This document shows, piece by piece, positions 6,790-13,995 of a DNA stretch of 13,995 bases. A model generated the notes under the pieces. The model was not told the origin of the DNA. It was given only the letters and a program-made list of their open reading frames with translations, and did no database searches. The translations under genes and the position numbers were made by a program. Position 1 is the stretch's first letter; each line of letters opens with the position of its first letter. Source of the stretch: JADHUC01 sp964617665 (lineage in GTDB: Bacteria; Planctomycetota; Planctomycetia; Pirellulales; Pirellulaceae); contig CAZUAH010000359.1 of NCBI GenBank assembly GCA_964617665.1, forward strand, positions 1-13,995. Reading direction: 5' to 3'.

Positions 6790-9700
6790 ATGTCATCGAA
6801 CGCAGAAAACCGGACGGCAGACCTTGCCGAACATATCTCTCAGGGATCGATCTTTCTCGCGTCGCTGGATGAACTAGAAGATCACCCGGTGCTGTTGCCG
6901 TATGCGCACTACTTGACGCAGGCGTGGGAAGAGTTGACTTTGTCTGGCGTGCTGTGCGTGGACGGGCGTCCGACGGTTTACCTGTGCGAAGGCGAGTCCT
7001 TCGACCTCGAAACGAAGCACCGTAACCATCAGTTCGTCTGGAATCAGGGGCTCTCTCCCCTGCTTGTTTTTCTCACGCGTACAACAATCGAAGTTCATAG
7101 CGCACTGCGGAAGCCGGTCGAGCTTTCGACGGATGGATTGTTTGAAACGGAACTACCGAGCCTGATCCCTCAGCTTCGCGATCTGACAACGGCCCTGGAA
7201 TGCGCGAAGTTCGTTCGGTCCGTCGAGACGGGGCAGTTCTTTCAGGACAACGCGGCGTTCTTTCCTGCGAACGAGACGGTCGATTATTGTCTCGTCGAGA
7301 ATTTGGCCCACACCGCGAAGAAACTGGACGACACAGGCGACGACTGGGATTTGCAGCGTGCACACGCGCTGTTAGGGCGTCTCCTTTTTGTGTCCTTTTT
7401 GCAGGAACGTGAGTTCATCAAGCCGGAATACTACCCCAAAGGCGCGTCAAGCCTTCTGGATCTGCTGACAACTGGAAGCGTCGCTGAACGGAAATGTCGC
7501 CTGTACGACGAATTCTTCGAGCGATTGCGGATCGAATTCAATGGCACCATGTTCGACAACGAACTGTTCGCCGAAAAACGTCGAGTCCATTCCGTTCACC
7601 TGGATATCGTTGCTGAGTTCTTGAGCGGCAGCGACATGCAGACGGGTCAGGTGACTCTTGGATTCTGGGCATATGATTTTCGCGTCATCCCTGTCGAGAC
7701 GATCAGCGCGATCTACGAAGAGTTTCTGAACGTCGATCCCGAAAAGCGTCGTTCGGAAGGCGCGTACTACACACCACGACATCTTGCGGAAACCACACTT
7801 CATGTCGCGCTGGACGGTCGATTCGACAACGCTGCTGACTGGAAGATTCTGGATCCAGCATGCGGTTCGGGAATTTTTCTTGTCGCAATGTTCAACTTGC
7901 TCAGTGAGCAATGGTTGCGCAGGAATACACGACGGTGGAAGAAGACAAAAGCGCAAGCCTTGCTGGATATCCTTCTAAATCAGATACGAGGCACCGACAC
8001 CAACCCGGATGCTTGCCGAATCACTGCGTTCAGTTTGTACCTTGCGTTGTTCGAAAAACTCCGCCCTACCGATGTTGATGAATTCAAAGCGAGTGTTCGA
8101 CACGACCAATTTCTGCCGCCGCTACTTGCTACAACTGACGATGAACTCGACGAATCTGCGGTTATCAAGACCTGTGATTTCCTAAATCAGAATCAGTTAA
8201 AGCGAGATTTCAATCTGATCGTCGGCAATCCGCCGTGGGAAAGCCGAGGCGACAAGCAGATTGCGCTGCATTTCGCCAAGCGTTCACAAGAATACTTGGC
8301 ACCGAGCGGAATCGGCTGCCTGATTCTACCGACGACGATCTTGGTCAATCGACACGGGACGCTCGACGCCGAATGGTTTCAGAAAGTGACGGTTGAACGC
8401 ATCGTTCAGTTGGCGGACTTTCGACGTTTGTTGTTCGATGCAACTCATGCGTGCTTCGTAATGCGTTACTCCAACACGACGCCCTCAGCGGGCAGCGAAG
8501 TGCACTACGAGACGCCAAAGCTGAACCGATTCGACCGACGTCGGGGTATCATCGTCGTTGAACCAGACGATCACAAATTGGTGCCACTGCGAGACATCGT
8601 TGAAGCGGGGATTCAAGATCGGCTACAGTCGATCTGGAGCCGAAATTTCTGGGGCACGGCCCGCGATATGCGATTCCTGCGACGGCTTGACGTTTTGTCA
8701 CGTCTCGACGAGTTCGTCGGGGAACCAGGAGCGAAGAAGCGATGGGTGGGCGGCGTTGGATTCAAACCGCACTATCCCGGAGTCTCATCAGGCGAGGCCA
8801 AGCCACTCGCGCCTTGGAAGCTGACCGATCTATTTATCGCGAACGACAGTAGTTTTCCGGCAATGGTCTTGTTGTCGGGTGATTGCACAACTTTGAACGA
8901 GTGTTTGTCCTGCTCGACCGTACGCAGCGGCGAAGAGCGGATAGCAGCGTCGCTAAGCGAACTTCATCGAAAGCCGGACGACAGAATCTTCAAGCCACCG
9001 ATGGTCATCTTGAGCAATGGGTTCACGAAGTTTGCATTCTCACGGCACAAGGTGCGGTTTCGCGACTCACTGCGTTCAATAGGCGGAAGGCCGGAGGATG
9101 AGGATATCCTGCGATTCCTCACGGCAGTGCTTGCGTCGCGAATGATGCAGTACATCGCCTTCCACTCAGGATCAAGCAACGGAATCGGTAGGGACAAGCT
9201 GCACCTATATGAGAGCCTGAATCTGCCGTTTCCACTTCCAGGTGACGAACTTGCGGGAGCGGATGCCGCAGAGATTGTGAGCAATGCAGCGACCGTTCAC
9301 CGCCAAGTCGAGCAGTCTATTGAGGGAATGACCGGCGATCGACGTTCTGAGCGTATTCTGGCGGCAATCGGCGAACTGGAACCGCTCATAAACTCCTACT
9401 ACCGGATTAACGAATCGGAACAGATTCTAATCGAAGACACTCTAAGTGTTTTTCGCCCGAGTATTCATCGTTCGAATTTGGATGCGTCGATTCCAGCGCT
9501 CCGCTTTCCGGATGAGACGGAGCGGCAGCGATTCGCAGACACATTGTGTCAATCACTCAGCCGACTCGCCCGAAAAAAGACAATACAGTTTCGCGCGGAA
9601 GGAATGGCGTCGCAAGAGCTTAACCTGATCCTGGTCACGGTGTACTTCGGCGGAAAGTGTGCCAGATATTCTGAAGCGGGCGGTGCCCCCGAACTTTGGG

Positions 9701-9891
9701 AAGTGCTTACGAAACTACAAGCTGCTGCTGAGCATCGGAAAGGAGTTTTCAGCTACCTGCGCGGGTTCAGCTATTTCGATCGCGACCGACTCTACATCCT
9801 GAAACCTGCAACACTCCGCAACTGGTGCCGGACCGCCGCCCTCAACGATGCGGATACGATATTCGAGTATCTGAATGCGGGGGCAAAATGA
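6790..9891 (+). CDS. N6-adenine DNA methyltransferase, type IIG/Eco57I-like, restriction-modification
   Basis: A 1033-residue cytoplasmic protein that should transfer methyl groups from S-adenosylmethionine to adenine N6 in a specific DNA site. Residues 1-110 form an N-terminal domain (VDGRPTVYLCE ... HQFVWNQGLSPLLVFLT) of the kind preceding large type IIG-like methylases. It shows only a doubtful nuclease motif (ETK at 74-76). Residues 160-320 are helical. GAYYTPRHLAE (324-334) introduces the Rossmann methylase domain, with SAM-binding motif I DPACGSGIF (355-363) and catalytic motif IV NPPW (480-483). Residues about 620-900 are a likely target-recognition region, including LNLPFPLPGDE, typical of single-chain methylases. 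The tail is helical. AGGA lies 6 nt upstream of ATG. The stop overlaps the next start (ATGA), so the downstream nuclease-like protein is its probable partner. No HsdS, helicase or other methylase is nearby. Methyltransferase is firm; system type is inferred. Confidence 0.9.
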   Translation: MSSNAENRTADLAEHISQGSIFLASLDELEDHPVLLPYAHYLTQAWEELTLSGVLCVDGRPTVYLCEGESFDLETKHRNHQFVWNQGLSPLLVFLTRTTIEVHSALRKPVELSTDGLFETELPSLIPQLRDLTTALECAKFVRSVETGQFFQDNAAFFPANETVDYCLVENLAHTAKKLDDTGDDWDLQRAHALLGRLLFVSFLQEREFIKPEYYPKGASSLLDLLTTGSVAERKCRLYDEFFERLRIEFNGTMFDNELFAEKRRVHSVHLDIVAEFLSGSDMQTGQVTLGFWAYDFRVIPVETISAIYEEFLNVDPEKRRSEGAYYTPRHLAETTLHVALDGRFDNAADWKILDPACGSGIFLVAMFNLLSEQWLRRNTRRWKKTKAQALLDILLNQIRGTDTNPDACRITAFSLYLALFEKLRPTDVDEFKASVRHDQFLPPLLATTDDELDESAVIKTCDFLNQNQLKRDFNLIVGNPPWESRGDKQIALHFAKRSQEYLAPSGIGCLILPTTILVNRHGTLDAEWFQKVTVERIVQLADFRRLLFDATHACFVMRYSNTTPSAGSEVHYETPKLNRFDRRRGIIVVEPDDHKLVPLRDIVEAGIQDRLQSIWSRNFWGTARDMRFLRRLDVLSRLDEFVGEPGAKKRWVGGVGFKPHYPGVSSGEAKPLAPWKLTDLFIANDSSFPAMVLLSGDCTTLNECLSCSTVRSGEERIAASLSELHRKPDDRIFKPPMVILSNGFTKFAFSRHKVRFRDSLRSIGGRPEDEDILRFLTAVLASRMMQYIAFHSGSSNGIGRDKLHLYESLNLPFPLPGDELAGADAAEIVSNAATVHRQVEQSIEGMTGDRRSERILAAIGELEPLINSYYRINESEQILIEDTLSVFRPSIHRSNLDASIPALRFPDETERQRFADTLCQSLSRLARKKTIQFRAEGMASQELNLILVTVYFGGKCARYSEAGGAPELWEVLTKLQAAAEHRKGVFSYLRGFSYFDRDRLYILKPATLRNWCRTAALNDADTIFEYLNAGAK

Positions 9892-10553
9892 GGATCGACA
9901 CCATCAGCGGGCAGATGGATCCGCAGTTCAATCCGTTTGCCGAAAGCTACGTTCGCGAAGTCATCCGCGCGATCGCGGTCGCGTGGTCTCGCATGCGTAC
10001 GCCGGCGGTTGATGAACTGGAGGACCAGATTACCTTCCGCTTGGCCGGACGACTGCAGAACGACGAGGAATTTCGCGAGTTACCGTTTGATGTGGTTCCG
10101 CAGTTTTGGCTTCTGGATCTTCACGGACGACGCCTGGGGCGTCTTGACTTGCGTTTCAAACACATGCGATCACGTCGCGACTATTTCGCGTTCGAGGCCA
10201 AGCGATTGCATGTGATGTATCCGAGCGGCTTCAAGACGGAGCATTCTGTCTACATTGGCAAGGAAGGCATGATGTGCTTCGTCACGGGGAAGTACTCGTC
10301 CGGACTTCCAAATGCCGGAATGCTCGCGTATGTCATGGACAATGATGTGCAACGGGCATGGGACGCCTTGTTGGCTGCGATCACTGACAATCAAGAATTG
10401 CTTCAGCTTCAGAGCAACTCATCATTCGCGTCATCCAAATCTGATTCGATGGCGGCCGAAATCGTTCGGAGCGCGCGGGTCGCGGAGACCGCTCATGAAT
10501 TGGACGGTGGGCCGATAGTATTGACCCACATGCTGTTTCCTCGAGAGGCATGA
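9888..10553 (+). CDS. PD-(D/E)xK-type putative restriction nuclease partnered with the methyltransferase
   Basis: A 221-residue protein I do not recognise by name. Its core fits a PD-(D/E)xK endonuclease: a helix with Glu (DELEDQITFRL, about 42-52), the strand GRLDLRF with acidic D87, then YFAFEAKRL giving E103-x-K105. These are the spacing and hydrophobic setting of the metal-binding site that cleaves DNA. The C-terminal half has a strand/helix pattern (HSVYIGKEGMMCFVTGKYSSG, AYVMDNDVQRAWDAL) consistent with finishing such a fold. The ATG at 9888 overlaps the methylase stop by 4 nt; the GTG at 9825 would overlap by 67 nt and is less likely. The tight coupling suggests fixed stoichiometry with the methylase, which has no convincing nuclease site of its own, so this may be the cleavage subunit. 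An alternative is a nicking or regulatory accessory protein. The nuclease call rests on the motif only. Confidence 0.72.
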   Translation: MRIDTISGQMDPQFNPFAESYVREVIRAIAVAWSRMRTPAVDELEDQITFRLAGRLQNDEEFRELPFDVVPQFWLLDLHGRRLGRLDLRFKHMRSRRDYFAFEAKRLHVMYPSGFKTEHSVYIGKEGMMCFVTGKYSSGLPNAGMLAYVMDNDVQRAWDALLAAITDNQELLQLQSNSSFASSKSDSMAAEIVRSARVAETAHELDGGPIVLTHMLFPREA

Positions 10554-10587
10554 CGCATCCTCGCATGGTTTGTCCGAATGAGGCGTC

Positions 10588-10606
10588 TGGTCAGGTGACC
10601 TGACCA
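10588..10606. terminator. 19-nt dyad between convergent genes, possible bidirectional terminator or protein site
   Basis: TGGTCAGGTGACCTGACCA has 9-nt arms that are exact reverse complements around a single central G. It lies 35 bp after the nuclease stop and 82 bp from the stop of the convergent beta-helix gene. Folded as RNA it gives a short GC-rich stem in either direction, but no T-run follows. It may act as a bidirectional terminator or as a binding site. Confidence 0.4.
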
Positions 10607-10688
10607 CAACACGCGCCCCGGGTTTCGCTCGTGCCTCGCTCCAACTCGGGCCACTTTGCCCCCGTTCCAGATGAATGTGCAGTCGAAA

Positions 10689-12938
10689 CTACCTGCCACC
10701 CATCGTCTTCTCCAACGCCGCGAGGTCCTTGTCATCTAGCACCCTGCTGCTGCGCTCGCGCAGGCAGAGCCAGACTTCGCGGTGGAGCTTGGCGACGATG
10801 GCGTGGTGCTGTTTGTGTTCGGGCGTGTTTTCAGCGTAGCGCTCGCGCAGGGCGATGGCCTTCGCGCGGGCCGATGCGCGGTCGTCTTTCGTCCAGAGTT
10901 GGTCGTAGAGTTTCTGGAGTTTGCGCAGACCCTTTGCACTGATGCCGCTTTCATAGAGTCGCTTGGGAAGCGGAATGCTGTGGTGTGTGCGCGGTGGTTC
11001 GAGTCGAACGACTAGTTGAACGCCGATCGGCTTGTCTTGCCAGTCGGCTCCAGCGACCCAGCGTTCGCCACTCGCCTCGTAAGCTCCGGCGTCTGGCGCA
11101 CTGCCGTGGTACTCGTTCGTGATGCCCGGCGCGAGACGTCCCGCGTCGATCTGGAGTGAGCCTGGCGCTGGGCGGAGATCGAACGTGCCGTTGGTTAGTG
11201 TCTCGCCTGTTGCATTGACGAACACGTCTTGGAGGCTTCGCGGCAGAATCACGTTATGAGACACGCGATCGCTTTCCGGGATCGGTGTCCCGCCGCGGTC
11301 GGCGATCAGGTATGCGGCGTTGTTGAACACCAGCGTGTCCTCGTTCTGCACAGGCAGCGTGGGGTGGCGAGTCCACCACTTCTGTGGCTCGGCGCGTTTG
11401 GCGATGATGATCCCGGCGGTTGCGCGAGCGGCCTCGGGATCGACGAGCACGGTGTTGTGATAGACCTTGTTCTGATTGCCCTTCATGATCATGCCGCGGC
11501 GGCAGTTCCAGATCACGTTGTGGTGGAACGTGAGACTGCGGGTTTGGTCGTCGCCGCGCATGCCGAGTTCTGTGCTGTCGTGCACCCAATTGTGATGAGC
11601 CACGCTGCCTATGGCGCGAACACCGCCCGTGTGAACTGCGGCAATATCGCGGCAGGCGCGGCCGGTGTCGAACACGTGGTTGTACTCGATGATGTTCGCG
11701 CGGCCGCTATACAGGATGCCGATGTTGCCGACGCCGTATACCGTCGAGCGGCTCGCTACGTTGTGGTTATCCTCGTCCGATCGGCCCTGCAGCGAGAGCC
11801 CCGGGTGCGAATAGTTGCCGCCCCAATTCACGTCGTGGACGATGCAGTTCTCGATGCGGCAGTGGCTGCCTCGTACAAGTAGCCCTCCCAGGTTGCTGAA
11901 CGCAATGCTCGTGTCGCGGATCGTGTTGTGGTCTCCGGCGACCAGCGTGGCCGGCTCGGGCTTGCGTTTGCCTTCGGTCGTGCGCTCGTCGAAACGTCGC
12001 GAGTAGACAGGGAATCGCAGCCGGCATCTGTCCACCAAACAATGGTTGCATTGGTTGAGCCGCAGAGTTGCGGCGAAGAAATGAATGCCGACGATCTGGA
12101 TGTGGTCGCGCCGGGAGGCATCGATGGCGTACGTTCGCCGCTTGACCGCGACCCGATGCTCGGCGGGACTGGGACCGTCGTCGCACCAGAGATAGAGGGT
12201 ACCGTTGCGTGTGTCGTGGTACCATTCGGTTGGCGCATCCAGGGCTTCCAGCTTGCCGGACAGATAGAAGTAGTCGTCGGCCCAGGACGGACCATCGTCG
12301 CGGCCGTCGCCCAAACGTTCGTTCAGTTCGTACGCGAACTCGCTGCTGCCCTTCGAGTGTCTGGTCACGTCGCGTGTCCAAGTTTTGTATTGGTGCCCAA
12401 CATTGAGCGTGGCCAGCGCGCCGGTCCAATCGATCCCCGTCTCGGCAAGCGCGTCGCAGATCATCAGGTCCTTGCGCGAACCATGGTCGGACCTGGCCCA
12501 CTTGTTTCGGTCCCAGATTTCCTCGAAACGCATATTGGGCCAACGCGCCTCGATCTGCATCATGCCATCCACGAAGACCTGTTCGACGGGGCCGTCGACC
12601 GTGGTGCAGTAGATGGCGTCCTTGTAGTGTGTCCACTGGCCGGTGACCAGATCGGTTCCGTCGAAGATCACCCGCTCGCCTTCGGCCGCGACGAACCGGA
12701 TCTGCTTGCCGTTGGCGCCCGAGTGCCGGATCGCGACCGCCTCGCGATAGGTGCCCCCACGCACGGTGCACGTATCGCCCGGGCGCATGACGTCTGCGGC
12801 TTTTTGGACAGTGCGGAACGGTTTCTCCTTGTTGCCGGGCTCAGTATCGCTGCCGCTGGGCGAAACCCAGTAGTCGGCGGCCAAGGCGTGGCCTGCGTGT
12901 ATCATGAAAAGTGTGAGGTAGATCGCTGGTTTGGGCAT
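10689..12938 (-). CDS. Exported right-handed parallel beta-helix protein
   Basis: A 749-residue protein with a Sec signal peptide (IYLTLFMIHAGHALA, cleavage after residue 20 at ALA|AD). The N-terminus DYWVSPSGSDTEPGN..PFRTVQKAADVMRPGDTCTVRGGTYRE is the standard opening of pectate-lyase-like beta-helix proteins. Residues about 280-560 carry the coil repeats rich in Asn, His and small residues (NTIRDTSIAFSNLGGLLVRGS, CRIENCIVHDV, NIIEYNHVFDTG, LTFHHNVIWNCRRGMIMKGN, NKVYHNTVLVD). The PDAGAYE motif near 625 is the common end of the helix. Residues about 655-749 form a charged helical tail (KGLRKLQKLYDQLWTKDD...). Such proteins bind or cleave polysaccharides outside the cell or in the periplasm. 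I cannot assign a lyase or hydrolase family or catalytic residues. The ATG at 12938 follows a purine-rich GAGAG. The gene appears monocistronic and convergent with the methylase/nuclease pair. Confidence 0.87.
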   Translation of the reverse strand: MPKPAIYLTLFMIHAGHALAADYWVSPSGSDTEPGNKEKPFRTVQKAADVMRPGDTCTVRGGTYREAVAIRHSGANGKQIRFVAAEGERVIFDGTDLVTGQWTHYKDAIYCTTVDGPVEQVFVDGMMQIEARWPNMRFEEIWDRNKWARSDHGSRKDLMICDALAETGIDWTGALATLNVGHQYKTWTRDVTRHSKGSSEFAYELNERLGDGRDDGPSWADDYFYLSGKLEALDAPTEWYHDTRNGTLYLWCDDGPSPAEHRVAVKRRTYAIDASRRDHIQIVGIHFFAATLRLNQCNHCLVDRCRLRFPVYSRRFDERTTEGKRKPEPATLVAGDHNTIRDTSIAFSNLGGLLVRGSHCRIENCIVHDVNWGGNYSHPGLSLQGRSDEDNHNVASRSTVYGVGNIGILYSGRANIIEYNHVFDTGRACRDIAAVHTGGVRAIGSVAHHNWVHDSTELGMRGDDQTRSLTFHHNVIWNCRRGMIMKGNQNKVYHNTVLVDPEAARATAGIIIAKRAEPQKWWTRHPTLPVQNEDTLVFNNAAYLIADRGGTPIPESDRVSHNVILPRSLQDVFVNATGETLTNGTFDLRPAPGSLQIDAGRLAPGITNEYHGSAPDAGAYEASGERWVAGADWQDKPIGVQLVVRLEPPRTHHSIPLPKRLYESGISAKGLRKLQKLYDQLWTKDDRASARAKAIALRERYAENTPEHKQHHAIVAKLHREVWLCLRERSSRVLDDKDLAALEKTMGGR

Positions 12939-13210
12939 GTGATGCTCTCAAGCAACGGAACGGTGAAGTCAACATTCTAGACCGCTACGGGTCTTCCAAA
13001 AGAACCGGCAAGCCCAGTTTATCCCAGGGAAGACCGAAAGCCAATTTGCCTCCGGCTCGATTGTTGGCACACGTTCGCCTGAACATCCAGCGACTCGTCT
13101 GGCTCGAATCCCGCGACGTCGGGCGAGCGTTCACCACCGGGGACATCATTCCCCACGGCCCTGACCGCACGGCGATGGCGGAACACCTGTTGTCGGCAAA
13201 ACTGCTTCCG
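12939..13210. other. Intergenic region between two minus-strand genes
   Basis: There are 272 bp between the stop of the upstream minus-strand gene and the beta-helix ATG. It must hold the beta-helix promoter if the hairpin at 13198-13219 terminates transcription, but I see no strong -35/-10 pair. Open frames on both strands here show no family features. Confidence 0.45.
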
Positions 13211-13219
13211 CTACGGAAG
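13198..13219 (-). terminator. Hairpin with the stop codon in its loop, possible intrinsic terminator
   Basis: On the minus strand CTTCCG-TAG-CGGAAG forms a 6-bp stem whose 3-nt loop is exactly the TAG stop codon of the gene ending at 13211. It is followed by CAG and then TTTT. The T-run is short and offset by three bases, so this is a modest terminator candidate, though its placement is suggestive. Confidence 0.4.
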
Positions 13220-13995
13220 TGCCTCTGCTGCGGCTGGCTGCGGGCTGGCATTGCTGCTGCCTTCGAGCGCCGGCCGCAGCACCTCGCGGAGCGGCTCGGG
13301 CACGTTGGTGATATCCGCGGGCTCGATTCGCGTTTCCTTCACATCTGCCGGATTCGTGAAGTCGTAGCTGTGTAAGACGCCCCTCTCCGCGACCCACAGC
13401 ACCGTCGAGCCGCGTTCCCATGCGATGGCCCACGTGTGATAGCCGTCGGGCAGCTTGATTTCGTGTGGCTTGCCGGGCGGCTCGTTCTTCGGGTCGGAGG
13501 AGAAGAACCTGATGTCTGCCTCGTTCATGCGGCGGTCGCCGTCGGGCTTCCGCACGATGACGAGGCGCACGTGGTCGCCGAGGGTATAGCGTCCCGGGCC
13601 CGTCGCGACGCGGGGCTTCTTCGCAGCGTCCGGGTCGACGGGAAGGACACGGAACTTCGTTTCACCCGACTGCAGGGTGCCGGTATACGGCGTGGTGCCC
13701 GCGCGTCGGGCGAGACGTTTCGCTAATGCGTCCATCGCGTCGGGTGTGCGGTCGGCGACAAAGGTCGCGGTTTCTTCCGGGGTCGGTGCCGTGCCGAAAA
13801 GGTTGCGCATCGCGCGGTCGAGGAGCCGCTCGCGCTCGCTGGCGTCGTCGGGCAGCGGTGCGTCACGATTCAGGCGAGCCGTGATAAACGCCAACCACCA
13901 TGACTCGCCGGGCACTCCCGCACGGCCGTCTCTCCCGTCGGCCGACACCGGAGCCGGAGTGAACGTCACTTCGTCGCCCTCCTTTGCCTCGATCC
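13211..13995 (-). CDS. C-terminal part of a large planctomycete-type protein, function unknown
   Basis: The frame stays open to the window edge (reading IEAKEGDEVTFTPAPVSADG before the GTG at 13969), so 261 codons of a longer gene are visible and that GTG is probably internal. Visible parts are a helical segment, RLNRDAPLPDDASERERLLDRAMRNLFG then TPEETATFVADRTPDAMDALAKRLA, which recalls the helical bundle of DUF1549-type planctomycete proteins. A beta-rich domain follows: KFRVLPVDPDAAKKPR, GPGRYTLGDHVRLVIVRKPDGDRRMNEADIRFFS, LPDGYHTWAIAWERGSTVLWVAERG, and SYDFTNPADVKETRIEPADI. I associate this module with the C-termini of large planctomycete M56 and secreted proteins, but cannot state its function. 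It ends in an Ala/Pro-rich tail. Codon use is very GC-rich. It lies upstream of the beta-helix gene on the same strand, with 272 bp and a possible terminator between them. Confidence 0.72.
   Translation of the reverse strand, partial: IEAKEGDEVTFTPAPVSADGRDGRAGVPGESWWLAFITARLNRDAPLPDDASERERLLDRAMRNLFGTAPTPEETATFVADRTPDAMDALAKRLARRAGTTPYTGTLQSGETKFRVLPVDPDAAKKPRVATGPGRYTLGDHVRLVIVRKPDGDRRMNEADIRFFSSDPKNEPPGKPHEIKLPDGYHTWAIAWERGSTVLWVAERGVLHSYDFTNPADVKETRIEPADITNVPEPLREVLRPALEGSSNASPQPAAAEALP

Noticed and set aside
11767..12771. 334-codon minus-strand open frame in another phase of the beta-helix gene
   Set aside because: Arg/Pro/Gly-rich low-information translation typical of a shifted GC-rich frame; the true frame shows a complete beta-helix protein.
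11928..12980. 350-codon plus-strand open frame
   Set aside because: It lies antisense to the signal-peptide-bearing beta-helix gene, has no ribosome binding site or family motif, and is explained by the high GC of the real gene.
13046..13375. 109-codon plus-strand frame before and across the end of the terminal minus-strand gene
   Set aside because: Starts at TTG without a ribosome binding site, overlaps the supported minus-strand gene, and shows no known domain.
1..13995. CRISPR array, insertion sequence or prophage
   Set aside because: No regularly spaced repeats, no transposase or integrase motifs, and no phage structural genes seen on either strand.

Overview
The window looks like a chromosomal segment of a planctomycete (Planctomycetota). 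The evidence is the family mix: a BlaI/M56 (BlaR1-type) pair whose sensor half is built from planctomycete-style extracellular modules and TDxGL leucine-rich repeats, a secreted parallel beta-helix protein, a secreted M28 peptidase, and a C-terminal 'YTLGDHVRL...PDGYHTWAIAWERGSTVLWV' module that I associate with large planctomycete secreted or regulatory proteins. This assignment comes from family recognition, not from a database search.

Layout. (1) 1-978, plus: 3' part of an M28-family metallopeptidase, cut by the window start, fused to what looks like an inactivated M19 dipeptidase-like domain. (2) 979-1417: gene-free stretch holding a degenerate tRNA-Asn-like sequence on the minus strand and then a compact promoter studded with AGCGAAA/TTTCGCT dyads. 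(3) 1418-5646, plus: a BlaI-type repressor and a 1281-residue M56/BlaR1-type membrane metallopeptidase, translationally coupled (TGATG). A small secreted protein (5732-6364) follows 85 bp later and may belong to the same transcript. (4) 6365-6789: 425 bp with no supportable gene. (5) 6790-10553, plus: a two-gene module of a 1033-residue N6-adenine DNA methyltransferase overlapping by ATGA a 221-residue protein with a clear PD-(D/E)xK nuclease signature. This is the best candidate for an under-described restriction/defence system. (6) 10554-10688: short convergent intergenic region with a near-perfect 19-nt dyad. (7) 10689-12938, minus: exported right-handed beta-helix protein. (8) 13211-13995, minus: C-terminal part of a large planctomycete-type protein, running off the window end and finishing in a terminator-like hairpin whose loop is the stop codon.

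How the parts work together. BlaI should bind the dyads over its own promoter and silence blaI-blaR1. The M56 protein would sense something outside the membrane through its three repeated beta-rich modules and LRR tail, in place of the beta-lactam-binding domain of classical BlaR1, and relieve BlaI repression by proteolysis. The signal is unknown. The methyltransferase/nuclease pair is independent of this circuit and is more AT-rich, in the samples I counted, than the GC-rich minus-strand genes beyond it, which fits horizontally acquired defence DNA. No CRISPR array, insertion sequence, rRNA or replication origin was seen.
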